64,000 nt of DNA from an uncultured Desulfobacteraceae bacterium (GCA_903953895.1 CAJBLH010000081.1:44589-108588), one strand, 5' to 3'; shown: positions 8,720 to 18,158, counted from the first letter of the stretch. Translations and numbers: made by a program. Notes: a model not told the origin generated them from the letters alone.

Positions 8720-9628
8720 ATGACAGCAAAGTTAATCCTGGGCACAGAAATCCGCGAGCAGATCCTGGAAGAAATTACGGCCGAAGTCAAGGCAATCAAG
8801 GCAAAACATGGCGTGGTACCGGGACTGGTAACCATCTTAATCGGTGAAAATCCGGCTTCGATGTCTTATGTCACCTTGAAAATTCAAACCGCGCACCGGG
8901 TTGGATTCACCGAAGTTCAGGATTCTCAGCCGGTGGATATTTCAGAGGCGGATCTTCTGGCCCTTATCGATAAATACAACAAGGACGACTCCATCAACGG
9001 AATTCTGGTTCAATTGCCGCTTCCCAAGCACATCAATGAAAAGAAAGTGCTGAACGCCATCGATCCAGACAAGGATGTCGATGGATTTCATCCGGTGAAT
9101 GTCGGACGATTGATGATCGGCGGTTCCGAAGTCAGATTTCCGCCCTGCACCCCTGCCGGAATTCAGGAAATGATCGTACGGGCCGGCGTGGAAACCAAGG
9201 GTGCGGAAGTTGTGGTGGTCGGCCGTTCCAACATCGTCGGCAAACCCATCGCCAACATGATGCTTCAGAAAGGTGCGGGCGCCAACTCCACCGTAACGAT
9301 CGTTCATACCGGCACCAAGAATATGGATGCCCATTGCAAACGGGCGGATATTTTGATTGTGGCTGCCGGCGTTCCCGGCCTGGTCAAACCCGAATGGATC
9401 AAACCCGGCGCCTGCGTCATCGATGTCGGCGTCAACCGGGTGGGTGAGAAAGTCAGTGAAAAAACCGGCAAAAAAATCGCCATTCTCAAAGGCGATGTGG
9501 ATTTTGATGCGGCCAAGGAAATCGCCGGCTCCATTACACCTGTTCCCGGCGGTGTCGGCCCCATGACCATCACCATGCTGATGAAAAATACGCTTAAATC
9601 GTTGAAATTCAAACTGGGAATCGCATAG
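8720..9628 (+). CDS. folD: Methylenetetrahydrofolate dehydrogenase / methenyltetrahydrofolate cyclohydrolase
   Basis: A 302-aa bifunctional enzyme interconverting 5,10-methylene-, 5,10-methenyl- and 10-formyl-tetrahydrofolate using NADP(H). The family lysine is in S-Y-V-T-L-K at 49-54. Other blocks are G-I-L-V-Q-L-P-L-P, P-P-C-T-P-A-G, the dinucleotide loop G-R-S-N-I-V-G-K-P and the closing T-P-V-P-G-G-V-G-P-M-T. Length is as expected (about 285-300 aa). AAAGGAGAT precedes the ATG. In sulfate reducers the enzyme also serves the methyl branch of the Wood-Ljungdahl pathway (family knowledge; no other pathway gene is visible here). A strong hairpin after the gene probably ends transcription. Confidence 0.97.
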   Translation: MTAKLILGTEIREQILEEITAEVKAIKAKHGVVPGLVTILIGENPASMSYVTLKIQTAHRVGFTEVQDSQPVDISEADLLALIDKYNKDDSINGILVQLPLPKHINEKKVLNAIDPDKDVDGFHPVNVGRLMIGGSEVRFPPCTPAGIQEMIVRAGVETKGAEVVVVGRSNIVGKPIANMMLQKGAGANSTVTIVHTGTKNMDAHCKRADILIVAAGVPGLVKPEWIKPGACVIDVGVNRVGEKVSEKTGKKIAILKGDVDFDAAKEIAGSITPVPGGVGPMTITMLMKNTLKSLKFKLGIA

Positions 9629-9661
9629 TACCTGAAAAATCAGCTTTTTCCTCAATCCCTG

Positions 9662-9697
9662 GATGGCCCGTTGAATCAAAACCTTCGGGCCATCTTT
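9662..9697 (+). terminator. Rho-independent terminator after folD
   Basis: GATGGCCCG at 9662-9670 pairs perfectly with CGGGCCATC at 9686-9694 (9-bp GC-rich stem, 15-nt loop), followed by TTTAT. It lies between convergent folD and the nitrilase gene, and the T tract faces the plus-strand transcript. Confidence 0.75.
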
Positions 9698-10496
9698 ATG
9701 CATAAAGCTCAGGCCGTCTGTCTTTCAGCACCGTCATGTTCGCTCGGATTTCTTTGACTCGGTCCATACAGATCGTAGCCGTCAGCAGCATTTCATCGGT
9801 TTCACAAGCCTCGATCACAGTCCGTCCCCAGGGATCGATGATCACGGAATCGCCGAAATAGGTGACAACGCCATCCGGCCCGAAGTCCTCGCTGCCGACC
9901 TGATTGATGCCGGCAACAAACATCTGGTTTTCGATCGCACGCGCACGCACGAGAATTTTCCAGTGATCGAGACGCGGATAAGGAAACGCCATGGGACAGA
10001 ACACGATTTCGACACCTTTCAACGCATAAGCTCGAAACATCTCCGGGAAACGGATGTCATAGCAGATCGCCAACCCCACCCGCGCCCAAGGGGTATCCAC
10101 TACCGTCAAGTGTTCTCCCGGCGCCATATGATCGTTCTCATGCAGCAGGCTGAACAAATGGATCTTGCGATAAAGCCCTGCCTGCTCCCCATCTGCATTG
10201 AACAAAAACGAAGTATTGGAGACCTTGCCCGCTTCATTCAAAGCCAGCATGGACCCGTTGATCCAGATGCCATAGGTTTTTGCCAGGGCCGCAACACGAT
10301 TCACGATTTTATCGTGATCCGCCGCCATCCGCTCATTGTTCAGCCAATTGAAACCCGTGGTCCACATCTCCGGAAAGCAGATCACCTGGCTGCCCCGTCG
10401 CGATGCCTCGGCAATCCAGAGCTCGGCCTTTATCAGATTTTCCTCAGGATTGGATACTGCGACACGCATCTGAGCTATGGATACGGTAAGGTTCAT
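9696..10496 (-). CDS. Nitrilase-superfamily carbon-nitrogen hydrolase (omega-amidase-like)
   Basis: A 266-aa hydrolase of the nitrilase superfamily with the full Glu-Lys-Cys triad: Glu43 in F-P-E-M-W, Lys111 in Y-R-K-I-H-L-F and Cys145 in A-I-C-Y-D-I-R-F-P-E. The motif context fits the NIT2/omega-amidase-like branch, which deamidates small C-N substrates such as alpha-ketoglutaramate; the exact substrate cannot be read from sequence. Its start overlaps the stop of the 1017-aa gene by 4 bases (10493-10496), so it is the last gene of that minus-strand run and is translationally coupled to it. Confidence 0.87.
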   Translation of the reverse strand: MNLTVSIAQMRVAVSNPEENLIKAELWIAEASRRGSQVICFPEMWTTGFNWLNNERMAADHDKIVNRVAALAKTYGIWINGSMLALNEAGKVSNTSFLFNADGEQAGLYRKIHLFSLLHENDHMAPGEHLTVVDTPWARVGLAICYDIRFPEMFRAYALKGVEIVFCPMAFPYPRLDHWKILVRARAIENQMFVAGINQVGSEDFGPDGVVTYFGDSVIIDPWGRTVIEACETDEMLLTATICMDRVKEIRANMTVLKDRRPELYA

Positions 10497-13400
10497 CTCA
10501 ACGCCTCCTGGTTTGAAAGCTCTTTTTGTTCTACAGGATCACCCAGTATCTTCTGAACATCTCCGAGATACTGACCGGCTGAATTCAGATAAAAGGCAAG
10601 TCCACTGGAATAATTTTTGCCGATAATGCCGTCTATAAAGAGCATGCTGATTTCGCGCTGCTTTTTAAGGATGTGCAACGAACCCAAAAGAATCCGGCAT
10701 TCTTCCGGTGAAAGGCTTTTGGCCAACATGATTAGGGCCGTACGCCCCCTCGGCTGATAATTCCAGAAAAAAAGCAAGTCCAGAGCATGGATGATCATGA
10801 TCAGTTCCAGCTCCTTGGCGTCACCCGACAGGCTTTTGTTCATATCGCTGAGCGTTTCCATGACTTTCTTGTCTGGAAAAAGCAGTTCGAGGCTGGTATA
10901 GACCTCCAGAATCTGGGTCAACTTGTCTCGATAGTCACGCAGCCGCAGATGGATGTTTCGGTACCGGTCGGCAGCACCCTCGATGACGCCGGCAACAAAA
11001 TCTGAGGCGGACTTGGAGATGACGGCTGCCCATTTCTGCAACACATCATCGATTCCGGAAATCCCGGCTGCAGACAGAAGCGTGGCAATTACGCCATTAA
11101 AAACAATGGCAACAGGAATCGAAAGAATGCTTCGAAAAAAATTGCCTGCGATGACAGTCTTGGGAAAGCCCCGAAATGCGTTATGACAGGAAAGATACAG
11201 GCCGTTGGACAGCGCCATGATGGCATAGAGCTCCGAAGGATTGGTGGTTGTCGTGATTTCAAAGGTTCTTTCCAGGATCAAGGTTTTGATCACCCAGTCG
11301 AGCAGCGGTACAGAAAAGCCCGTATAGAGCAATGAATCGCCGATCCGCTCCCAACTGATATAATCTTTCCATCCCAAAAGCGGCGAACTGCGCAATCCAC
11401 CGCCGCCAAGAACGGATTGCAGAATATTGCGCACGCCGGTAATGCCAAACCAGATGAAAGCGCCGCCGAATTTAAGCACCCACCAGTCATAACGCAGGGC
11501 AAAGGCCAGAAACGCCGGGATGAAACCAATCATCATCTTGATGATGATTTTTGCCAGAGTGTTTAAATACGGCCAGGACAGCCGAATGGTCTCCTGCATC
11601 ACCTGGGGGGGGCAAAGATACAGATTGTTGCCGGCATCTTCATGAATTCCGCCCAGCGTCACGATATTGCCGGGGGACTCCATGCGGGTGGTGTGTTCCA
11701 TAGCCAGCCAATCCAGATGATGTTCATGGACCATCCAGTTGATCCCCGGAATCGATTTCGCCCGACTGAAGAAACGATTGACAAGTGGCGTGAAGCCTTT
11801 GCGCGGAACATAGGTTACCCGTCGATAAGCGGTCATCCGGAAAGGAATGATCATGCGTTCCGTGTTCGGTTGAAAGACTTCCCGGAGTGCCCGGCCGGGC
11901 AGGGTTTCCATGACCGCCATCCCCATACCGTGCATGCGCGGCGACATGCCTGTGGAATCACTGCCGATTCTGGATTTCAGGGGAGTGCCCTTGTACATCA
12001 GACGAAGCGTATTGATATCATGAAGAATTGCTTCCAGTTTCTCCAGACGGTTAGATTTATCCGGACTGGAGGACGCTGCTGTCTGCTCCATGATACTAAG
12101 AATAATACGCTTGAGCGTAATGACATTGCCCTCGTTGATCGCAACCTGCAGCCGGCTGATCTCCGGAACAAGGGCTGTTTTGCCGCCCGTGTAGTCCTTG
12201 AGGTTGAATGTCTCCAGCCGTGTAATCAACCCTTCGCAATCATAGATTATTTCCAGCACGTCTTCGGGACGCAGATCGGTGAGGTTCAGGGTGATTCGAT
12301 ATCCGATATGCAATTGAACCAGGCGTAGAAGCATATCGCGGGGGGACAGCCGAAGCAGGGGGGGCACATCCGGTCCGTCCTGTACGATCTGCGGGTCTGG
12401 CAGGTCCGGATTCTGCGCCGGGTTTAGAAAACGATCCAGAATGTTATCGAAATCCAGGCGATTCATGTCTTCCACAAGTGTATCAATCAAGGTCTGCGCT
12501 TGCGGATCTGCTGAATCATACTGAATGCGCAGGTCGGTAAGTTTTTTCTTCAGCTCTGGAAGCAGTTGCGTGTGAATGTATTTCGCCAGGTGAAGCAGAG
12601 ACGTCTGGCCGGGCTTGACAAAAGTCAAAAAAGCGGCCGGATCGATGGGTTTCAGCGAAATGCCGTATGTTTCATTAACCACCGGAAGATGGCGCCGGTT
12701 GAACGCATCCAGAACCTCCAACACCTGCTGCTGTCGGTATTCAGAAACCCGGCGGCCTTCTTCCATCAGGTTTCGGACAGGCGCTTCCGTTAAAAAACAG
12801 AGAAATGCCTGGGTATCGATAAAGCCTCTGGGAACCCAGATCAATTGCACATAACGGCCGCGGAACCGTGCGGCATATTCGATGCCGATGCGCAACGTTA
12901 TGCCCATGATTTCAGCGGCTTCCAGAAGTTCGGCGGCGGATGGCGCCTGAATGTAATTGTAGTAGACCACACGCAGCCGCCGAATCCCCTTGATCCAGGC
13001 ATCCATAATCAAGTGCGTGGCAGACTTGCGGCCTTTGGTATTCACATCGTGAACGTGATCGTCAAACGCCAGTTGATTCCATTCTTCGGGCATTTCCAGC
13101 AAGTGGTAGCAACGCAGTTGCTTTCGCACCATGCGGGGCTTTCCTGTGGCCGTCACTCTGAAATCGTGAGCCAGTTGAAGCTGGCGGTTATAGTCTCCTT
13201 GAGATCGGACCAGTTCCTTCATGATCTGCAGCAGGGCTCGGGCCGTATTTTTGGGCATGGTACCGTCCGAGGCGTTGAGTACCTCGTCCCGCAAAGCCCG
13301 CAGGGCGCCGATGCGCTCATCCTGTTTACCGGCCTCGAGGGACTCCAGAAGGTGGATAACGGCATAGGCGATACGCAGCCCTCTGGATTCAGCCAGTTTC

Positions 13401-13546
13401 TTGATGCCGTGAGGGTGAAAATGGGGATAAAACTTGCGTTTGTTATATTCCTGACGTTTATCCCGGTTCAACACATCATTGACGATGGTCAACAACCCGT
13501 GATCCCGTCTGTCAAACATGATGCCGGACAATTTTTGTTTGCTCAA
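10493..13546 (-). CDS. Large protein of unknown function with PHP-like histidine motifs and membrane segments
   Basis: A 1017-aa protein that I cannot place in a named family. The N-terminal half contains H-F-H-P-H at 42-46 and D-D-H-V-H-D at 162-167, followed by a G-x-E element at 221-223; this spacing recalls PHP-type metallohydrolases (D-x-H-x-H then G-x-E), but the match is loose. A second His cluster, H-E-H-H-L-D-W, lies in the middle. Two or more strongly hydrophobic stretches (about residues 655-715 and 800-850) suggest membrane association, with helical, charged sequence after them. It starts 9 bases after the stop of a 70-aa gene and overlaps the amidase gene, so it belongs to a putative operon. 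Confidence 0.75.
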   Translation of the reverse strand: MSKQKLSGIMFDRRDHGLLTIVNDVLNRDKRQEYNKRKFYPHFHPHGIKKLAESRGLRIAYAVIHLLESLEAGKQDERIGALRALRDEVLNASDGTMPKNTARALLQIMKELVRSQGDYNRQLQLAHDFRVTATGKPRMVRKQLRCYHLLEMPEEWNQLAFDDHVHDVNTKGRKSATHLIMDAWIKGIRRLRVVYYNYIQAPSAAELLEAAEIMGITLRIGIEYAARFRGRYVQLIWVPRGFIDTQAFLCFLTEAPVRNLMEEGRRVSEYRQQQVLEVLDAFNRRHLPVVNETYGISLKPIDPAAFLTFVKPGQTSLLHLAKYIHTQLLPELKKKLTDLRIQYDSADPQAQTLIDTLVEDMNRLDFDNILDRFLNPAQNPDLPDPQIVQDGPDVPPLLRLSPRDMLLRLVQLHIGYRITLNLTDLRPEDVLEIIYDCEGLITRLETFNLKDYTGGKTALVPEISRLQVAINEGNVITLKRIILSIMEQTAASSSPDKSNRLEKLEAILHDINTLRLMYKGTPLKSRIGSDSTGMSPRMHGMGMAVMETLPGRALREVFQPNTERMIIPFRMTAYRRVTYVPRKGFTPLVNRFFSRAKSIPGINWMVHEHHLDWLAMEHTTRMESPGNIVTLGGIHEDAGNNLYLCPPQVMQETIRLSWPYLNTLAKIIIKMMIGFIPAFLAFALRYDWWVLKFGGAFIWFGITGVRNILQSVLGGGGLRSSPLLGWKDYISWERIGDSLLYTGFSVPLLDWVIKTLILERTFEITTTTNPSELYAIMALSNGLYLSCHNAFRGFPKTVIAGNFFRSILSIPVAIVFNGVIATLLSAAGISGIDDVLQKWAAVISKSASDFVAGVIEGAADRYRNIHLRLRDYRDKLTQILEVYTSLELLFPDKKVMETLSDMNKSLSGDAKELELIMIIHALDLLFFWNYQPRGRTALIMLAKSLSPEECRILLGSLHILKKQREISMLFIDGIIGKNYSSGLAFYLNSAGQYLGDVQKILGDPVEQKELSNQEALR

Positions 13547-13555
13547 TTTTCGCCT

Positions 13556-13768
13556 CTATTGGTCAAGACACCTCAGACAGTCCTGGGGAATCCGAAATGT
13601 GCCTTTTCCCACCAAGCTGACCTCGATCAGCGCGTCAGAATCATTGATGGCGGTATCCGGATCAGTGATAATGCCATGGGTACCGATAAAAGCATCCATG
13701 AAACTTTCCCATCCATCGTCCGTAGACTTTTTATAAATCTCGATTTTTTGTCCTTTGCGAAATCCCAT
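13556..13768 (-). CDS. Small conserved-looking protein of unknown function (70 aa)
   Basis: The start at 13768 is chosen because GGAGG lies 5 bases upstream; the longer frame to 13867 has no ribosome site and overlaps the previous gene. The product is acidic, beta-rich by eye, soluble, and has the C-terminal motif C-L-R-C (64-67). It lies 91 bases after the flavoprotein gene and 9 bases before the 1017-aa gene, so it probably works with one of them. No family recognised. Confidence 0.7.
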   Translation of the reverse strand: MGFRKGQKIEIYKKSTDDGWESFMDAFIGTHGIITDPDTAINDSDALIEVSLVGKGTFRIPQDCLRCLDQ

Positions 13769-13859
13769 AATATCCTCCAAATTTAACATGATGAGATAAT
13801 TATCAATTATTTGATCATTCCTATGGCCCCGCATCGACCGCCACCCCTCCCAGCCTCGA

Positions 13860-16544
13860 TTATTCATACTGCCGCAGCCGGGATGTCGTATATGCAGCCA
13901 TCGCTTTCCGAGAGCAGTCGAAACACCGGGTGCGCGGATCAGTGACCTGTATGAGGGGCTGATGCCTGTTTCGAATATATGAAAGATATCCGGCGGTTCC
14001 CATGGCCGCTCCGCAGCTCTGGCAATAAATCAGGCTCTGCCGGTTCAGTATCGTTCCGCATAACGACAGAATCCGCTCTCCATGGCGATCCTCCATCCGC
14101 ATCGCCCCGGTGGGACAGTTGACGGCGCAGGCGCCGCATAAAATACATCTTACCTCGGCAATGGAAAAATCGGTCGGAACCGGGCGGTCAAAATCAAGAT
14201 AGCCCATCTTCAGAGCGTTGACTTTTATCATGTCCCGGCAGATTTCCATACAGCGCCCGCAGCGGGTGCAAATATCACAGCGAAGGCAGCGGGCAGCCTC
14301 TTGCCGCACCATTTTTTCGGAATAGCCGATTTCCACCTGTTGAAAGGTTTTTCGCCTGCGATTGATGGGCAGAAGGGTCATGACTGGCCGTTTCAATTCC
14401 ATTTTAACTTTAGCCGGTACCTCTATCCATTCGATTCTTCCCCTACGGACCGGAACCGGTGGGATTCTGGGCTGTGGGATTTCCGACAGATAGCGCTCAA
14501 TGGCATCTGCTGCACGTTTGCCGCCGCCGATGGCTTCAATCACGGTTGCAGGCCCCGAAACCGCATCGCCGGCTGCAAAGACGCCGGGAACTGATGTTTT
14601 CATGTTGACTAAGCTTGCGAAAATGGTGTTTCTTCGAGTCCATTTAAGTCTGGGAATCGACGAGAGGCAGTCCTGATCCACCTGCTGCCCGATCGCGGAA
14701 ATCACGGCATCGGTTTCAATCAAATAGTCACTGCCCTCGATCGGTACCGGAACTTTCCGGCTGCTGCCTTCCTGTATGATCGATGCCGCCTGCACACAGC
14801 GAAGTGCCGTCACCCGGCCACCGCGACCGATAATTTCAACCGGGATGGTCAAAAAGGATATCTTGACCCCTTCTTCCGCCGCCTGCTCAACTTCCTCGAC
14901 ATCCGCCGGCATGTCGGAGCGTTCTCTTCGGTATGCCATAATGACTTCCTTACAGCCCAGCCGAAGGCAGGTTCTAGCAGCATCGATAGCCACATTCCCA
15001 CCACCGATCACGACAACCCGCTGACCCGGAATTTTCCAGTCTCCCAAAGCCACACGCCGCAACAGATCGATTGCCTGAATGACATCTGGATAATCCGGCT
15101 CTCCGGGAATATTGAGCTTGAAAGAATTATGGGCGCCGATCGCAAAAAAGAAGGCTTCAAATCCTTCTGCAGTCAAGGAATCCAGGGTAACGTCTTTTCC
15201 AAAAAATGTATCGAAATGGAAATCCACACCCAGTTCTTCAAGCATGCTCACTTCCAGGTCGATGATTCGGCAGGGGAGCCTGTATCTGGGAATCCCCAGC
15301 AGCATCATTCCCCCGGCCGTAGGCAGCGCTTCAATCACCCGAACGCCGTACCCCTTCAGACACAGGTAATAGGCAGCGCTCATGCCGGCAGGACCTGCGC
15401 CGATGATACAAACCCTCTGATTTTTGTCTGGTTCTTTGGCAGGATTGAGATACCGCCCTTCGCGCATCAGTTTCTCTGCGGAAAAGGCCTTGAGATATCG
15501 AATGGAAACCGGTTGATCAATTCTGCCCCGCACGCACATGAGTTCACAGGGCCGGGTGCAGACCAGCCCGCATACCCAGGGAAACGGATTGTCTTTTCGA
15601 ATCACTTCGATGGCTTCGGCATCCCGCCCCATGCCGATCAATGTGACATAAGTCGGAATGTCGATTCCGGCCGGGCAAGTCATCTGACAGGGTGCGGGCG
15701 CCATCTTGACACATTCACCCGTCGGGCAATTGTTGGTCTGGATATGACTGACAAACGCCTCATGATGCTCGGTAAGCTTTTCGTCCACAAACTGCCCGGT
15801 TTTTCGGCTGATATCATCCGGGCCTTCGTCAATGATTTTCTGTGCAAAGGACGCCATGGACTGCAAATGATCCGCCCCTGCCCTTCCCCAGGCCACATCC
15901 TGCAGAAGATCCAGTATGATTCCTGTTCTGCGATGTGTTTTGGGGTCGCTCAGCCCTCCGATATCCAGGAGGCGCTCCAGTTGAGCGATTGTGGCCTTCA
16001 CCGGGCATCCTGATTCCGGAACGGTTTCAGCGATTACTTCCTCCAGTACCGGTGTGCTGGGCGGAATCGGTATTTTAAACGATTTCGGCATGTTCTGTTC
16101 AATTGTGACAAATTTCAGACAGTGTGAGACACACGCCGTCACACAGGCTGGTTTCAGCCCCCGATCAATTCGGTCTAAACAGAAATCGCATTTCACTGCC
16201 TGGCGTTTTTCCGGATTCCACTGAACCGATCCCCAGGGACATGCCGTCATGCAGGCTTTACAGCCAATGCAAAGCAACGGGTCCACGTATACGATACCAT
16301 CCGTGGGGCGTTTTTTCATAGCGCCTGCCGGACAAGCCGCCACACACCAGGGTGTTTTGCAATGAAAGCATGACATCAGAACATGGGATACTCTGGGCAG
16401 CCCATCGGCGCTATCGGGTCCGTCTGAAACAATCTGGCAGAGTCTTGATCCGGACGGAAGGAATTTGCTGCTTTCGCACTGAATTTCGCAGCTATGGCAC
16501 CCGATACATTTCTTTCTATCCTGAAACAAGTTGTAGTTGCTCAT
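13860..16544 (-). CDS. Multi-[4Fe-4S] flavoprotein oxidoreductase (ferredoxin module fused to a GltD-like module)
   Basis: An 894-aa cytoplasmic electron-transfer protein in three parts. Residues about 1-180 are a four-cluster ferredoxin of the DmsB/HybA kind, with C-x2-C-x2-C-x3-C at 13-23 and three more cysteine groups. The middle is like the small subunit of glutamate synthase: an N-terminal Fe-S segment (C-x3-C-P-A-G-I-D), an FAD loop G-A-G-P-A-G-M-S-A-A-Y and an NAD(P) loop G-G-G-N-V-A-I-D-A-A. The C-terminal part has two more ferredoxin motifs (C-x2-C-x2-C-x2-C-x3-C and C-I-L-C-G-A-C) and a final C-x2-C...C-x2-C pair. The start at 16544 has GGGAGG upstream. No catalytic partner subunit is adjacent, so the electron donor and acceptor are unknown. 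Confidence 0.88.
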   Translation of the reverse strand: MSNYNLFQDRKKCIGCHSCEIQCESSKFLPSGSRLCQIVSDGPDSADGLPRVSHVLMSCFHCKTPWCVAACPAGAMKKRPTDGIVYVDPLLCIGCKACMTACPWGSVQWNPEKRQAVKCDFCLDRIDRGLKPACVTACVSHCLKFVTIEQNMPKSFKIPIPPSTPVLEEVIAETVPESGCPVKATIAQLERLLDIGGLSDPKTHRRTGIILDLLQDVAWGRAGADHLQSMASFAQKIIDEGPDDISRKTGQFVDEKLTEHHEAFVSHIQTNNCPTGECVKMAPAPCQMTCPAGIDIPTYVTLIGMGRDAEAIEVIRKDNPFPWVCGLVCTRPCELMCVRGRIDQPVSIRYLKAFSAEKLMREGRYLNPAKEPDKNQRVCIIGAGPAGMSAAYYLCLKGYGVRVIEALPTAGGMMLLGIPRYRLPCRIIDLEVSMLEELGVDFHFDTFFGKDVTLDSLTAEGFEAFFFAIGAHNSFKLNIPGEPDYPDVIQAIDLLRRVALGDWKIPGQRVVVIGGGNVAIDAARTCLRLGCKEVIMAYRRERSDMPADVEEVEQAAEEGVKISFLTIPVEIIGRGGRVTALRCVQAASIIQEGSSRKVPVPIEGSDYLIETDAVISAIGQQVDQDCLSSIPRLKWTRRNTIFASLVNMKTSVPGVFAAGDAVSGPATVIEAIGGGKRAADAIERYLSEIPQPRIPPVPVRRGRIEWIEVPAKVKMELKRPVMTLLPINRRRKTFQQVEIGYSEKMVRQEAARCLRCDICTRCGRCMEICRDMIKVNALKMGYLDFDRPVPTDFSIAEVRCILCGACAVNCPTGAMRMEDRHGERILSLCGTILNRQSLIYCQSCGAAMGTAGYLSYIRNRHQPLIQVTDPRTRCFDCSRKAMAAYTTSRLRQYE

Positions 16545-16721
16545 AATCAACCTCCCCATCAGACGGGTTTCAGAAAGTGATGAACATTCCCTTTAAAATC
16601 AGCTTATCGTAGGCTCTATCTTTTATCAAGCTGGATGAATGGTTCGATTCCGGCATTGCCGTACCCGAATATGTGCCAAGAAAAACAGGTCTGGATTACC
16701 TGAGATTTCAGCAGATATTTT

Positions 16722-16904
16722 TTACCATTCCGGATTTTGTCGCTGCATCTCGATGTGTTCGCAGATTTCCTTAAGCACAAAATACCGGGTCAGCGCTCTG
16801 GCAATCTCAGCATCGGTGGAATCCTGACCGGTTATTTCCGCAACATATTTTCGAATGGTGTCAATAGCGGTTTCTATCTGTTTTTCAGATACTTCCTGCG
16901 TCAT
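16722..16904 (-). CDS. Small helical protein of unknown function (60 aa)
   Basis: A 60-aa acidic protein, predicted almost wholly alpha-helical, with AAGGAG upstream of the ATG at 16904 and a 4-base overlap with the MFS transporter stop (16901). This coupling is the main support that it is real. No signal peptide or known motif is visible. The 177 bases between it and the flavoprotein start at 16544 contain no gene and may hold that operon's promoter. Confidence 0.65.
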   Translation of the reverse strand: MTQEVSEKQIETAIDTIRKYVAEITGQDSTDAEIARALTRYFVLKEICEHIEMQRQNPEW

Positions 16905-18112
16905 ACTGGCTCCTTTTGCCTGTTTTGAAATTGAATCTGATACAGTTTCATGATCATCCCGCCGGTTATTGCAATTCCCCCGCTAGTCATGAACAGCGCA
17001 TGAGAGCCGAGCGTTTCGTAAAGATATCCACTTAAAAAGAACCCGGCCATAAGCCCCAAACCATAGCTGACTGCATTGTTGACCGCCTGACCGAGTGTTT
17101 TGGATGCCTGTGAAGACAACGCATCCACATACAGAATACTTGACATGTGAAATGCGCCATATGTAAATGCGTGCAGCACCTGGGTAGCCAATATGACAGG
17201 CCCGCTGTCGACGAATGCCAACAAGAACCACCGCAACGCTGCAACTGAAAAAGAAAAGACCATAATGGATTCCAGGGAAAATTGTTTGAACAGCCGTCCG
17301 GAATGGAGCATCACGAAAATTTCGGCAGTTGATGCCACTGCCCACGAAATACCGATAAATGTCTTCCCATAGCCCAATTTATCGAGATGAATCGAGAAAA
17401 ATCCATAATAGGCGCCGTGGCTGAGCAGCATCAAAAAGGCGCAGGTCAAAAAGACGATGCTCTTGCGGTTCACCAAAAACCCGGCGCCCCGGGTCAGCTC
17501 CTGGCGCCTGGCAGTGCGAACAGACGGCGCCCCCAGCGAAACCGCAGATTGAACAAGTGATCCTACCAGGATAAGCGGCAGAATGATTCCAACCGGATAG
17601 ACGTCTATCATGCCGCCCACCAGAAGCACGACGGCAATGAAGGCGATGGAGCCCCACGCCCGGGTCTGACCGTATCGCTGCTTTTCCTTACCCAGCACAT
17701 CCATGGTAATGGCTTCCAGAAACGAGATGATGGGGGAGAAGAAAATTCCGTATCCAAGGGTTATCACCACCAGCCACTCGAAACGGGTCGTAACCAGATA
17801 CAGAGAGCAGAGCAGAGCGCTGACAATATTACACGAAATATAAATGGATCTTCTGGCTTGAAGACGGTCGGCCAGTATCCCCCAGAGAACCGGAAAAATC
17901 ACCAGTAGTACGGAGCGCAGGGCGGATATCACACCGATCTGAAACCCGTTGAGCTGGATGTGATAAAGATAGAGATTGAAATAAGGCAGATAAATGCCCA
18001 TGACCCCGAAATATAGAAAATACTGGGCTCGGATCAACAGCTTCAATCTGCCGGAAGGTCCACCCGGTATCATCTGCTCAGGGATAGTCGGCGACAGCTC
18101 ATTTCTATTCAA
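16901..18112 (-). CDS. MFS transporter (phenylpropionate permease-like group)
   Basis: A 403-aa polytopic inner-membrane protein with about 12 hydrophobic helices, an early Y-L-P-Y-F-N-L-Y-L segment and a loop D-R-L-Q-A-R-R after helix 2, a pattern like the HcaT/MFS_1-like nucleoside-or-aromatic-acid permease group. The substrate cannot be deduced. The start at 18112 is a TTG; a GGAGG site lies 14-18 bases further upstream, so the start is uncertain, and an in-frame ATG at 18076 (M-I-P-G-G) is the alternative. It is coupled to the 60-aa gene downstream. Confidence 0.85.
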   Translation of the reverse strand: MNRNELSPTIPEQMIPGGPSGRLKLLIRAQYFLYFGVMGIYLPYFNLYLYHIQLNGFQIGVISALRSVLLVIFPVLWGILADRLQARRSIYISCNIVSALLCSLYLVTTRFEWLVVITLGYGIFFSPIISFLEAITMDVLGKEKQRYGQTRAWGSIAFIAVVLLVGGMIDVYPVGIILPLILVGSLVQSAVSLGAPSVRTARRQELTRGAGFLVNRKSIVFLTCAFLMLLSHGAYYGFFSIHLDKLGYGKTFIGISWAVASTAEIFVMLHSGRLFKQFSLESIMVFSFSVAALRWFLLAFVDSGPVILATQVLHAFTYGAFHMSSILYVDALSSQASKTLGQAVNNAVSYGLGLMAGFFLSGYLYETLGSHALFMTSGGIAITGGMIMKLYQIQFQNRQKEPV

Positions 18113-18158
18113 AAGTTTCTTGACCAGAACACCTCCCTTAATAAGCCTTAATTTCTAC

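Noticed and set aside
12845..13786. 313-aa plus-strand frame
   Set aside because: Antisense to the 1017-aa gene; composition reflects the complementary strand, and no Shine-Dalgarno or motif is seen.
15129..16013. 294-aa plus-strand frame
   Set aside because: Antisense shadow of the multi-Fe-S flavoprotein gene, whose cysteine motifs are unmistakable.
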